A stretch of 64,000 bases of DNA, taken from NCBI GenBank assembly GCA_001874305.1, contig MPCU01000011.1:1-64000 (forward strand), in the 5' to 3' direction. The DNA comes from Bacteriovorax sp. MedPE-SWde (GTDB taxonomy: Bacteria > Bdellovibrionota > Bacteriovoracia > Bacteriovoracales > Bacteriovoracaceae). The notes below the pieces were generated by a model. It searched no databases. It saw only the letters and a list, made by a program, of their open reading frames with translations, and was not told where the DNA came from. Below are positions 9,125 to 17,715 of the stretch, piece after piece. The translations under genes and the position numbers were made by a program. The stretch's first letter is position 1; each line of letters starts with the position of its first letter.

Positions 9125-10270
9125 GAAGTCTCCGCCTTCACCTTGCTTACCATCTTCACCAGATTCAGCACTTCTTCTTCCTCCCGCTTTTTGACGTCCA
9201 CCTTTTCCACCTTTTCCACCAGCTCCCCCATCGTTTAACACTTCAGAATAACCGGAAATTGTTTCACTCTGTAGATAAACCATTCCTCCATTACCTCCTG
9301 GGCTTCCGCCTCCACCACCGGCCGGGCTACTGTAAAAATGATCGTTTGGGGAACCCCCACTGGAACCATTTACTCCATTCGTGCCAGAAGCGTGAATCTC
9401 TCCACCTTCTCCATTAAAGTTTCCACCTGCTTTAATAAAGATTAGACCTCCATTTGTAGGTGTTTTCTCTCCACCAGCGCCTCCACGATTACTTCTCTGA
9501 CCTCCAGACGCACCTTTTCCATTGTCTCCATTCATATAGACAGAGCCTTCACGGTAGCCTCCGCCACCACCACCTCCTCCAGAAACAGTGCTGCCATCGC
9601 TACCGACACCACCCTTACCAGAAACTCCAAGGGATAAACCATTGCCCCCTCGACCTCCAATCCCTACAGGGAATTGATGAGATATTATTTTACCATTAGG
9701 CAATTTAAGTTCTATAGGGTCTTCGGTAACAGGAACCCCTTCATATACAATCTTTCCTTGAAGATTTACATCTCCTACTACATCCAAGAATAACCAAGAG
9801 GATCGGCTTTTTTTAATACGCAAAGTAGCACCAGACTCAATATTGACCTCTTGAAATCTATACTTCTGAGGTGGGATTGACTTTTGCTCTCCGCTTTTTA
9901 AAGTCAAAACGGGATATCTTTCAGGGCTTTCTCTACAGTTGACCTCAAACTGAGGTGAAATTTTTTTAGGAGTAATAGCATTAGATTGAATATAGTCAAT
10001 GAGGCTAATTGCTCTTGCAGATATATTACTGTTTCTACCAAGCTTCAACGACTTTTCTAAACCTTCTTCACCTAAAAGTTCTTTTAGTCTATTCTTGTTA
10101 TTCTTTAGTAACTTTCTAAGAGTTTTTCCATTAACAACTTGATCTTTCCCATTATGCTTTATCATTAATTTATAGTCAGAAGATTCCTCTCTAGTGAACT
10201 TTAGAAAAATCTCAGGACTATTTCCCGCGCAAGCAAAGCTGATTAACATCAAAATAGTAAATTTCATCAT
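9110..10270 (-). CDS. Secreted glycine-rich protein with Gly-sandwich-like C-terminus
   Basis: The 386-residue protein begins with a short export signal (MMKFTILMLISFACAG); the Cys in SFAC could be a lipidation site, but SPase I cleavage after ACA is equally possible. Residues of about 20-120 are charged and helical. About residues 120-190 look beta-rich (VEYEG/VGDVNLQG-type strands). From about 200 to the end the sequence is dominated by glycine, with GGxGGxG runs, a GGGGGGGG stretch and many Gly-Asn, Gly-Ser and Gly-Lys turns. The pattern recalls polyglycine-II sandwich domains of phage adhesins and some bacterial surface proteins. It ends in an aromatic FLFYP tail. An extracellular or surface role is likely; binding or adhesion is inferred only from the composition. 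Confidence 0.8.
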   Translation of the reverse strand: MMKFTILMLISFACAGNSPEIFLKFTREESSDYKLMIKHNGKDQVVNGKTLRKLLKNNKNRLKELLGEEGLEKSLKLGRNSNISARAISLIDYIQSNAITPKKISPQFEVNCRESPERYPVLTLKSGEQKSIPPQKYRFQEVNIESGATLRIKKSRSSWLFLDVVGDVNLQGKIVYEGVPVTEDPIELKLPNGKIISHQFPVGIGGRGGNGLSLGVSGKGGVGSDGSTVSGGGGGGGGYREGSVYMNGDNGKGASGGQRSNRGGAGGEKTPTNGGLIFIKAGGNFNGEGGEIHASGTNGVNGSSGGSPNDHFYSSPAGGGGGSPGGNGGMVYLQSETISGYSEVLNDGGAGGKGGKGGRQKAGGRRSAESGEDGKQGEGGDFLFYP

Positions 10271-10503
10271 AAATATATATCGACAATTATTATTTTATAT
10301 TAAATTAATAATGAGCAAAGGTCATATGCACGCTACCATAGGAAGAAAAGTTTAATGAAAGACCTCTTTGAAAAATAGCTATATTGAACTTATATAAGCT
10401 TACTCAATGGTACATAAAAGACCTAAAAACATTCCACAAGCCTAGATCATAAATATAAACAACTTTCTGACTCAAGGAAATCTCATGGTGACGCACTAAT
10501 TAC

Positions 10504-11109
10504 TCATAAACTATCAAGCAAGTTTCTAACGATTGCCAATTTAATATCATCTAGCTGCTCTATCCTCTTTATACAGCTATCAACAATAGTATCTCTAAGT
10601 TCTTCCTTAGAAAGATTGTCCACGAAGTCTGGATACCTATATCCATAAGCTTCAACAATATGCCTTATTTTCATTTCAGATAATTCAATTCTTCCATGTT
10701 CGATTTTACCTATAGCGGATCTTGGATATCCGCAAAGAGCAGAGGCCTTTACTTGGGAGAGATTTTTGACTCTCCTCATAGATTTTAGGACCAAGCACTC
10801 TTTAGTGATTATTTTTTTAGAACTTCTCCTACGTTCGTACTTTGACTGCTTATTTGTCTCGACCTCATCTCTAATATCTAGAAAGTTTTGATAATCTAAA
10901 CCATAAGATGAGACGATCTCCATAATTCTATTCTTATCGAGAATTACTCGGCCGTTCTCTATGGCACCAATGCCCTTAGAACTTAATCCAAGTTTATCCC
11001 CAGCATCCTTTAGAGTTAGGCCTAGCTCTAGCCTAACTTTTCTTATGGCCCTGTGCTCTTTTGTTATAATTTTCTTCTGACAACGCTTACTCTTTTTTCC
11101 TGACTTCAT
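10504..11109 (-). CDS. XRE-type regulator with two tandem HTH domains
   Basis: The chosen start at 11109 gives 201 residues (MKSGKKSKRC...), because AAAAGGAG lies just upstream of it; a start 16 codons further up has no such site. After a basic N-terminus there are two homologous HTH units, each opening with KKIITKE and spanning about 65 residues. The first reads LGLTLKDAGDKLGLSSKGIG then AIENGR; the second reads NLSQVKASALCGYPRSAIGK then IEHGRIE. Both keep the XRE/Cro recognition-helix pattern followed by IEnGR, and both end in a YG(L/Y)xYxxF(L/V)D motif. The arrangement indicates internal duplication. It is a cytoplasmic DNA-binding protein with no partner gene in the same operon. GTCACAT direct repeats upstream (11280-11299) are a candidate binding site. 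Confidence 0.87.
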   Translation of the reverse strand: MKSGKKSKRCQKKIITKEHRAIRKVRLELGLTLKDAGDKLGLSSKGIGAIENGRVILDKNRIMEIVSSYGLDYQNFLDIRDEVETNKQSKYERRRSSKKIITKECLVLKSMRRVKNLSQVKASALCGYPRSAIGKIEHGRIELSEMKIRHIVEAYGYRYPDFVDNLSKEELRDTIVDSCIKRIEQLDDIKLAIVRNLLDSL

Positions 11110-11279
11110 CTTTACTCCTTTTGAATTTAAATCAATAGGATTGGCCCTTTGGGGCACCCTACCCTTACAAAAAGCTCTAAAAATTTAGATGGTTACAAAT
11201 CGAAAGCTAATCCTTGAAAAGTTCCAAGATTTTAACTAATCCTCGTAGCCAGATTTTTGGCTACTGATAGACAATTCCA

Positions 11280-11299
11280 GTCACATCAAGTCACATTGG
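11280..11299. repeat. Tandem direct repeat GTCACAT, 10-bp period
   Basis: Two head-to-tail copies, GTCACATCAA and GTCACATTGG, follow each other with an exact 10-bp step, one DNA turn. They lie about 170 bp upstream of the duplicated-HTH regulator. A protein with two tandem HTH units could sit on such a site; this is inference from spacing only. Confidence 0.4.
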
Positions 11300-11337
11300 A
11301 TAGATTTAACAACGAGCGAAGCGAGACCGGCCTATAG

Positions 11338-11355
11338 ATATCAAATCGTTGATAT
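11338..11355. repeat. Inverted repeat ATATCAA-ATCG-TTGATAT
   Basis: Perfect 7-bp arms are separated by ATCG in the spacer between the XRE regulator and the tRNA terminator. There is no U-tract, so it is more like an operator than a terminator. The binding protein is unknown; the neighbouring XRE regulator is one candidate. Confidence 0.35.
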
Positions 11356-11405
11356 TCTAAGTACTTGTAATGGTGTTAACGATGAATCTTTTTGAGTTTT
11401 GGGTA

Positions 11406-11430
11406 CAAAAAAAGCCTTTTGAAAAGGCCT
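11406..11430 (-). terminator. Rho-independent terminator of tRNA-Val
   Basis: Read on the minus strand, a GCCTTTT/AAAAGGC hairpin is followed directly by seven T residues. It lies 10 bp beyond the encoded CCA of the tRNA, so the tRNA is probably a single-gene unit. Confidence 0.85.
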
Positions 11431-11439
11431 AACGGAAAA

Positions 11440-11514
11440 TGGTGGACGCAGTAAGGATTGAACTTACGACCCCTGTCGGGTCAGGACAGTGCTCTCCCAC
11501 TGAGCTATGCGTCC
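11440..11514 (-). tRNA. tRNA-Val (anticodon GAC)
   Basis: The 75-nt minus-strand gene folds into a full cloverleaf. The acceptor stem is GGACGCA/TGCGTCC; the D-stem is GCTC/GAGC with an AGTGGGA loop; the anticodon stem is CTGTC/GACAG with loop CTGACCC, giving anticodon GAC; the T-stem is GTAAG/CTTAC with TTCAATC. The discriminator A and the terminal CCA are encoded. GAC reads GUC and GUU valine codons. A consensus promoter lies upstream and a terminator downstream. Confidence 0.96.
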
Positions 11515-11533
11515 GCTTAGTGATGTTTTAAAC

Positions 11534-11562
11534 ATATTATTAATTCACCATAAAACTGTCAA
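11534..11562 (-). promoter_or_regulatory. Sigma-70 promoter of tRNA-Val
   Basis: On the minus strand a perfect TTGACA (11557-11562) is followed after 17 bp by TAATAT (11534-11539), about 20 bp before the tRNA 5' end. This is the cleanest housekeeping promoter in the window. Confidence 0.85.
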
Positions 11563-11648
11563 CTACTGATAATGACGCAGCGTAAGTACCAAAAGAGAGA
11601 ACATACCGATAAAATTCCTTTACTTAAACTAACCAAATGAGGTCGAAG

Positions 11649-11942
11649 ATGAAAACACTTACCCTATCAATACTTGCTGTACTAACACTAACGAGCTGCG
11701 CTGTATCAAAGACGAAACTAACTGCGCAAGGTGATAAAATTAAAGTTGTTCACAAGAAACCATCAAAATGTAGCGCTGTAGTAAGTGTTATTGGTGAAAA
11801 TGACGAGGGTGTTCTTGACCTAGCGACCAATCATGCGAGAAACTTGGCCGGTGAAAAAAGCGCTAATACCCTTCATGTAACTGACGAGGTTAGTCACGGA
11901 AGTAAGTGGCGTGTTCATGCTACAGGTTATATCTGTAAGTAA
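11649..11942 (+). CDS. Small lipoprotein, DUF4156-like
   Basis: The ATG at 11649 is chosen over one 12 bp upstream because GAGGT is correctly spaced from it. The 97-residue product has a signal peptide with lipobox LTSC (Cys17). The mature part contains KPSKCSAVVSVIGEN, then ATNHARNLAGEKSANTLHV, and ends in GYIC. A Cys-V-G-E start, an AxNxARNxAxxxxAN helix and a closing G-x-x-C are the pattern of the DUF4156/RcsF-like envelope lipoprotein group, so two Cys may form a disulfide. Its function there is mostly unknown, with RcsF being a stress sensor. It is followed 21 bp later by ilvE, so the two may share a transcript. Confidence 0.7.
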   Translation: MKTLTLSILAVLTLTSCAVSKTKLTAQGDKIKVVHKKPSKCSAVVSVIGENDEGVLDLATNHARNLAGEKSANTLHVTDEVSHGSKWRVHATGYICK

Positions 11943-11963
11943 CTTTAAAATAAGAGAGTCATA

Positions 11964-13022
11964 ATGAAAATACATCAGGAAGCTATCGACGCGATAGAAA
12001 ATTTCTCTATGCCAGATAACGTTGGTTTTGGAAAAGTAATGCTGCCTATTATGGCGCAGGCCACTTATAAAGATGGTCAGTGGTCACAGGTAGAAGTTAT
12101 CCCTTACCAAAAGCTAGAGTTAGATCCTACATGTAAAGTTCTTCACTATGGACAAGAAATATTTGAAGGTATGAAGGCCTATAACTTTAAAGGAAATGGG
12201 CCTAACCTATTTAGACCAGAAGAAAACTTAAAGAGATTCAACAAGTCTGCTGTAAGAATGGCAATGCCAGAAATCTCTGAAGAACTATTCATGGGAGCTG
12301 TAGAAGAAGTTACTTGGCTTGGAAGAAATTTTGTTCCAAAAAGAAGTGGTGAATCACTCTACCTTCGTCCATTTATGATTGCTTCAGAATGTAACCTCGG
12401 AATTAAGCCTTCTGAAGAGTTTATCTTTCTTGTACTTGCTAGTCCTGTCGGAAGTTACTTCTCAGGTGCGAGTATTAAAGTACTAATTGAAAGAGATATG
12501 ATTAGAGCGTCTTCAGGTGGTATGGGTGCGGCCAAGACCGGTGGAAACTACGCAGGTAGCTTACTTGCAGCAATTGAAACTAAGAAACTTGGTTTTGATC
12601 AAACACTATGGTTATCAGCAGAAGACAAAGAAAGTATTGAAGAGATGAGCGGTATGAACTTCTTCTCAGTAATCAATGGTGAACTACACACTCCAGCGAT
12701 CTCTGATACTATCTTAGACGGTATTACGAGAAGGTCATTAATTGATCTTGCTAAATCTGAAGGTATCAAAGTAAGCGAATATAAGCTTGGTATTACAGAG
12801 CTTCTTGAAAAAATAAAGTCAGGTGAATGTAGTGAGTGTTTTGCTTGTGGAACTGCCGCGATCCTAACACCAATTGCTTCACTTCATGACAAGTCAGGAG
12901 AGAGCTATCCTTTAAAGCAAGAGCATGGTCCTGTAGCAAAAATGCTTAGAGACAATTTACTTGGAATTCAAGAGCTTTCAATTGAAGATAAATTTTCTTG
13001 GACAAAGTTACTTAAGAAATAG
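11964..13022 (+). CDS. ilvE: Branched-chain amino acid aminotransferase
   Basis: This 352-residue cytosolic PLP enzyme of fold type IV carries out the last step of Leu, Ile and Val synthesis and the first of their breakdown. The expected landmarks are present: LHYGQEIFEGMKAY (about 60-73), LYLRPFMIAS (132-141), the PLP lysine K191 in GAAKTGGNYAGSLLA, and EEMSGMNFFSV followed by SECFACGTAAILTPI, as in the eukaryote-like (BCAT type II) subgroup. Length fits that subgroup. The last 15 bp overlap the 3' end of the convergent hybrid kinase. No regulatory leader was seen. The call is firm. Confidence 0.95.
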   Translation: MKIHQEAIDAIENFSMPDNVGFGKVMLPIMAQATYKDGQWSQVEVIPYQKLELDPTCKVLHYGQEIFEGMKAYNFKGNGPNLFRPEENLKRFNKSAVRMAMPEISEELFMGAVEEVTWLGRNFVPKRSGESLYLRPFMIASECNLGIKPSEEFIFLVLASPVGSYFSGASIKVLIERDMIRASSGGMGAAKTGGNYAGSLLAAIETKKLGFDQTLWLSAEDKESIEEMSGMNFFSVINGELHTPAISDTILDGITRRSLIDLAKSEGIKVSEYKLGITELLEKIKSGECSECFACGTAAILTPIASLHDKSGESYPLKQEHGPVAKMLRDNLLGIQELSIEDKFSWTKLLKK

Positions 13023-16000
13023 AACAAACTTTTCAAGGGCCTCTTCGAGGTCCTTATGCTTTAGAGGCTTAGATAAATAGTCATTCATTCCAGCAGAAAA
13101 ACACTTCTCATCATCCCCTTTCATGGCCAGGGCGGTAAGTGCAATTATATAAGGGTTTCCATACTTCTCTTTATCTTTTCTGATTTCAATAGTTGTATCA
13201 AGTCCATTAAGCTCAGGCATATGAACATCCATAAAAACGAGATCATAAGAATTGTTTTCAACTAGAGACAAGGCTTCCTTTCCACTACTTGCCAAGTCAG
13301 CATTAACAGAAAACTTAGCAAGATAACCCTTTGCAACCTTTTGGTTAATTTTATTATCATCGACAACAAGTACTTTATACTCAGAGTAGTTCTCTAACAC
13401 CTGCTTCTTGATTCTTAATTCTCTCTTTTCAGTAATTCCTCTTAGGATATTTACAATTGCGAGCAGACTACTATGAACTAAAGGCTTAGTAATATTCCCT
13501 AGAACCTGTTCGCTCTTAGAGTACTTTACCAATCTCTCATCTGTAGTTGCAGACATCATGACAACTTTTGGGCCGCTACTCTTATCGATAGAATCTAGAA
13601 GTAAACAGCCATCACCATCCGGCATATGATAATCTAAAATGACATAGTCAAAACCAAACTTTTCAATCTTCTCTTTAGCTTTTGCTACAGAAGATACTGA
13701 AGTAATATTAAGATCAATTCTCTTTAAAAACCTCTTTATGATTTCTCTATTTTCTCTCATATCATCAACAATAAGTACTTTCTTGCCACGTAAATCTGGA
13801 TACTCATTAGTCGTATAATCATAAGGAGAAGTAGAAACAACCTCAAGTGGTAACTCCACCCAAAAAGAGCTTCCCTCGCCTTCCTGTGAAACATAGTTAA
13901 TATGTCCATTCATCATTTCTGTAATCTTTTTACAAATCGTAAGTCCAAGCCCTGTTCCACCAAACCTCTTGGTTGTCGAAGAGTCTTCTTGAATAAATGG
14001 GCTAAAGATTTTACTTCGAGCACCTTTCTTAAGGCCTATCCCAGTGTCTTGAACGACAATTCTAAAGTTCTCTTGATCGTGTGAAATAGAGAGCTGAACA
14101 AAACCGGTTTCTGTAAACTTTGCAGAGTTATTAAGGAAGTTTAAAAGAACTTGCTTTAACCTCTCACCATCACCTTTAACAGTGAATCTCTTTTCCAGAT
14201 CATCTTTAACTATAAATTCTAGTCCCTTAGACTCTATAGTTGATGACATAATATTAGCGACATTTTCAACCACTTCATTTACTACAAACTCTTCATTATC
14301 AAGTGCTAGGCTGCCTGATTCAATTTTAGAAAGATCTAGAACATCATTTATTAAGCTCAGTAATAAATTTCCTGATTCAAAAATTGTGTTAACTTGTTGC
14401 CTTTCTTCTTTTGCCAATCTGCTATCTTTTAATAATTCAGTCATTCCAATAATGGCATTTAATGGTGTTCGAATTTCATGAGACATATTTGCCAAAAACA
14501 TCGACTTAGCATCATTGGCGGCCTCTGCATCATTCTTAGCTTCACTAACTTTCTTAAGAGTCGCCACAAGCTCCGCTGTTCTCGCAGAAACATTTCTCTC
14601 TAACGATTTATTTAATTCTTCAATCTTTCTTTCATATTTTACTTGTTCATCAATATCAACATGGGTTCCAAGCATTCTTAAAGGTCGCCCATCTAGTGCT
14701 TCTTCAATAATTCTTCCTCTTGAAAGAACCCATTTAACAGAACCATCTTTACAGCGAAATCTGATTCTAGCGACATATTCAGAAATCTCTTTATTTAAGT
14801 ATTGTTGAAGATGAGTCATGACTCTTTGTCGATCTGGCTTATAAATCAGTGTTTCAAATGTCGATACCACATGGGGAAGCTCATCATACTCATACCCCAG
14901 CATAGAAAACCAACGAGGACTATAATTAACCTTATTAGTTGTAATATCCCAATCCCAAACACCATCACGAGAGGCTTCAAAGGCGAGAGAAAGTCTTCTC
15001 TCACTTTCACTAAGAGATGATTCCTTTTCCTTAAATTTACCAATAACTTTATTAATTGAATCCCTTAGAGAATCGACAAGAGCATCAGAGCGAGCTCCCT
15101 GTTCTAAGAAGTCAATCTTATCATCCATTAGAAGTTCTTGAGTCTGCTCAGTAATTCTTTTGAATGGTGTAATAAGTGTTTTTGCTAATAGACCGAGAAC
15201 GATAAGAATTAGTAAATAGATAAAGCCGATGTAAGGGATAACCTTTAGCCTAAATTTCTTTAATGAGTTTAATACCGTATTTCTTTCTAAATCGAGTCCA
15301 ATTGAATAACCAGTACCTGCAACTTTCTTATAGAAAATATAACGATCAACTCCATTTGAGCGATAAGGGTAATAACCCGAATCTTCAATGATCATTTTAT
15401 TACCTATAAAAACAAGATCCTGATTCTCTTCTTCTATGATTTTCGAAACCTTAGAGACAGTCTGCCCAATCTCATCTCGAACATACTCTCCATTTTCTTT
15501 TAATAAGCTTACAACCTTTGATTTATCCCAATGGTACCAATACACTCCAGACTTAGAGATAAGAAATACCCTTGGTCTTAAAAATGTGAGGTAGTTAAAC
15601 TTGAGGTGATCAATTAGCTTTTGAACTCTCTTCCATGTGACAGACACTCCAACGAGCCCTCTAACAGTTCCCTCTTTTTTTATCGATGATGCTATTACAA
15701 CTTGCTTAACTCCAGTTGTATAAGAAATCATAGGGTCTGATACAAATACTCTCTTCTCATGAAATGAGTTCGCTCCAACAGTATTCTTCCAATAATCCCT
15801 CTTAATAATACTCTTAGGTTTAGCTTTTGCGTCCTTGTCATCAGAGGTTCTTAAAAGCCCCTGCTGCTTATTTCCACCCGAGGTATTGTAAAAGCGCCCA
15901 TCCTTTCGACCGACAATAACTTTCTCTATATCGTTAATGTTTTCATTGAGAAACTCCATTAACTTTGGTCTCATTTTAGAAAAGTTCATGGACTGTACTT

Positions 16001-16214
16001 CAGTAGCATTTGCTAAGGTACCGACTTCCCTTTTTCTTTCTTTAAAAAATGAGCTTACTCCATGAGAGAGAATTTTCACCTGTTGACCAGCATCTATAAT
16101 TGATGCCTCTTCAACAATACGAAAGTATTCAGGTAATAAGAGAGCGGTCATCGCAGAGACTGCGATAATAATACTTGAAGTGAATATGAGGACGATCTTA
16201 CTAGTAAGTTTCAT
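13008..16214 (-). CDS. Hybrid sensor histidine kinase, Cache-HAMP-PAS-HK-REC-REC
   Basis: This 1068-residue inner-membrane protein has a transmembrane segment at about 7-27 and a periplasmic dCache-like sensor (about 30-320, with KRDYWKNTVG, FVSDPMISYTTG and VGVSVTWK). A second transmembrane segment (about 328-347) leads to a HAMP region. A PAS domain (about 405-525) contains GVWDWDITTNKVNYSPRWF. HisKA has H579 in [14 protein letters not shown]. The HATPase has N-, G1- and G2-box motifs (NFLNNSAKF, DTGIG, FGGTGLGL). Two receivers follow: D861 in DYHMPDGDG and D996 in DVHMPELNG, the second with K in YLSKPL. It should autophosphorylate and pass phosphate to its receivers; no HPt domain is present. 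It lies downstream of the antiporter, but a terminator hairpin separates them and its U-tract touches this start codon, leaving no Shine-Dalgarno. Confidence 0.95.
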   Translation of the reverse strand: MKLTSKIVLIFTSSIIIAVSAMTALLLPEYFRIVEEASIIDAGQQVKILSHGVSSFFKERKREVGTLANATEVQSMNFSKMRPKLMEFLNENINDIEKVIVGRKDGRFYNTSGGNKQQGLLRTSDDKDAKAKPKSIIKRDYWKNTVGANSFHEKRVFVSDPMISYTTGVKQVVIASSIKKEGTVRGLVGVSVTWKRVQKLIDHLKFNYLTFLRPRVFLISKSGVYWYHWDKSKVVSLLKENGEYVRDEIGQTVSKVSKIIEEENQDLVFIGNKMIIEDSGYYPYRSNGVDRYIFYKKVAGTGYSIGLDLERNTVLNSLKKFRLKVIPYIGFIYLLILIVLGLLAKTLITPFKRITEQTQELLMDDKIDFLEQGARSDALVDSLRDSINKVIGKFKEKESSLSESERRLSLAFEASRDGVWDWDITTNKVNYSPRWFSMLGYEYDELPHVVSTFETLIYKPDRQRVMTHLQQYLNKEISEYVARIRFRCKDGSVKWVLSRGRIIEEALDGRPLRMLGTHVDIDEQVKYERKIEELNKSLERNVSARTAELVATLKKVSEAKNDAEAANDAKSMFLANMSHEIRTPLNAIIGMTELLKDSRLAKEERQQVNTIFESGNLLLSLINDVLDLSKIESGSLALDNEEFVVNEVVENVANIMSSTIESKGLEFIVKDDLEKRFTVKGDGERLKQVLLNFLNNSAKFTETGFVQLSISHDQENFRIVVQDTGIGLKKGARSKIFSPFIQEDSSTTKRFGGTGLGLTICKKITEMMNGHINYVSQEGEGSSFWVELPLEVVSTSPYDYTTNEYPDLRGKKVLIVDDMRENREIIKRFLKRIDLNITSVSSVAKAKEKIEKFGFDYVILDYHMPDGDGCLLLDSIDKSSGPKVVMMSATTDERLVKYSKSEQVLGNITKPLVHSSLLAIVNILRGITEKRELRIKKQVLENYSEYKVLVVDDNKINQKVAKGYLAKFSVNADLASSGKEALSLVENNSYDLVFMDVHMPELNGLDTTIEIRKDKEKYGNPYIIALTALAMKGDDEKCFSAGMNDYLSKPLKHKDLEEALEKFVLFLK

Positions 16215-16244
16215 AAAAAAAAGGAGAAGGTATTACCTTCTCCT
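16215..16244 (-). terminator. Hairpin with U-tract abutting a start codon
   Basis: Perfect 11-nt arms (AGGAGAAGGTA and its complement) are followed on the minus strand by eight T residues, and the very next bases are the ATG of the hybrid kinase. It looks like the terminator of the antiporter gene. The 5' arm also contains the only GGAG near the kinase start, too far away and base-paired in the hairpin. Confidence 0.8.
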
Positions 16245-16258
16245 CGTTATTTAATTTT

Positions 16259-17572
16259 TTAACCAAGACTTGGAAGTACAAAGAAACAAATCATAGCTAA
16301 GATAGTTGGTCCAATTGCACCAAGTAATAGTCCTATTGGACTAATTCCATCCTCACCAAATGAGTTCTTTAAAATACCAAAACCTGCAGGGTTTGGAGCA
16401 TTGGCGATAACAGTTAAACCACCACCAGCAACTGCACCAGCAACAAGATAATATTTCTTAGCATCAGTTAATTCAACAAGTGAACCAAGGTATGTAAGAG
16501 CAGCATTATCAGTAATAGCAGTAAGACCTGTGGAACCAACAAATAGGGCCATATCAGGAAGCTCGCTTAAGATTGGTTGTAGCCACCAAGCTTGCTGTCC
16601 ACCAAGAACAACTAATCCACCTAGGAAGAAACCTACAAGTAGTGATTCTTTTAGTTTGATCTCATCTTGATATTCTTGAGTAACTGAAGCAAATCCTAAG
16701 AAGAATAAGAATAGTCCAAAGAAGAAAACCATATGGTGGGCCGTATAAACAACTAGACCCATAAATACTAAGTGAATTAGTGTAATCCACCAAGTTGGCT
16801 CCATCCACGCTTCGTGCTTCGCTTTAATTTCAAGTTTACCTTCAAGCTCTTTCTTAAACATAAATGCAACAATAATCGTAGCAATGATAATTGCGACAAC
16901 TGCCTTATAACCAAAGTTAGTTATCATATGCATCATTCCCCAATGCCACTTACCTGCTACCATTAGTACAGGAGGTGCTGCAAAGTGAGATAGAGTTCCA
17001 CCAATTGAGATATTTACAAATAGTAGACCTAGAGTTGCATACATAAACTTCTTACTCATTTTATTAGAGTAGAAATAATCTAGTAGAATTAAAGCTGTTA
17101 CAGTCATTGCTGCAGGCTCTGTAATAAATGAACCTAAGATAGGTCCTATTATAAGAGATGAAACATAGAAGGCCATCTTACCAGGAAGTGGAATAACTTT
17201 AGAGATTGCCATGATTATTTTTTCCGCAAAAACAATTACTGGTCTCGTTCCGGCCATACACATAATAACAAAAACAAATGCAGGCTCTGTAAAGTTAACA
17301 TCTTGTTCTAGGTACTTTAAGGCACCACCGATAACTTTATGATCGGCATCAAGTTGCATCAACCCATGAGTCGAAGCAAAGTAAGCAATAAAAATAGCTG
17401 CCCATAAACCAAAAACTGCTTCTACTTCACCTAAGAAGTGGAGAAGGTTTTCCATCATCGATCCTTCCGGATACTTGTGCGCTAAATGTTGAATTTTTGA
17501 GACGAGAAATGTGTGGCATACAGCACACGCAAATAGAATCGTCCCGACTAACTGAAGATTAGTTGGATTCAT
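16259..17572 (-). CDS. Putative Na+/H+ antiporter (PF07399-like)
   Basis: The 437-residue polytopic membrane protein has about 11-12 hydrophobic helices. Features fitting the putative Na+/H+ antiporter family of about 430 residues include FGLWAAIFIAYF near the N-terminus, FVFVIMCMAGTRPVI (about 100-115), GSFITEPAAMTVTALILLDY (about 147-166), GGTLSHFAAPPVLMVAGKW (about 190-208) and a C-terminal GSTGLTAITDNAALTYLGSL then GGGLTVIANAPNPAGFGIL. The two polar, Thr/Asn/Pro-rich re-entrant-like segments resemble the ion-transporter superfamily fold. A good GGAAGGGAG precedes the ATG. Ion specificity cannot be read from sequence. It is followed by a terminator and the large kinase. Confidence 0.82.
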   Translation of the reverse strand: MNPTNLQLVGTILFACAVCHTFLVSKIQHLAHKYPEGSMMENLLHFLGEVEAVFGLWAAIFIAYFASTHGLMQLDADHKVIGGALKYLEQDVNFTEPAFVFVIMCMAGTRPVIVFAEKIIMAISKVIPLPGKMAFYVSSLIIGPILGSFITEPAAMTVTALILLDYFYSNKMSKKFMYATLGLLFVNISIGGTLSHFAAPPVLMVAGKWHWGMMHMITNFGYKAVVAIIIATIIVAFMFKKELEGKLEIKAKHEAWMEPTWWITLIHLVFMGLVVYTAHHMVFFFGLFLFFLGFASVTQEYQDEIKLKESLLVGFFLGGLVVLGGQQAWWLQPILSELPDMALFVGSTGLTAITDNAALTYLGSLVELTDAKKYYLVAGAVAGGGLTVIANAPNPAGFGILKNSFGEDGISPIGLLLGAIGPTILAMICFFVLPSLG

Positions 17573-17715
17573 AAGACTCCCTTCCTTTAATAATATTATT
17601 CTATAAGATTAGTGTAGTTCCTAGAGCTATCCGTGGCAAACATTTAAAAACACGGTAATTATTGCTAAGTGTCGCAATAATATATATTCAGCAAAACAGA
17701 CAGGAATACCCGAAA

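Noticed and set aside
9088-9699. His/Leu-rich plus-strand frames opposite the glycine-rich gene
   Set aside because: They are the antisense reading of Gly-rich codons, which produces His, Leu and Pro runs.
11110-11640. Possible genomic island border at tRNA-Val
   Set aside because: No integrase, no repeat of the tRNA 3' end and no change of gene style nearby.
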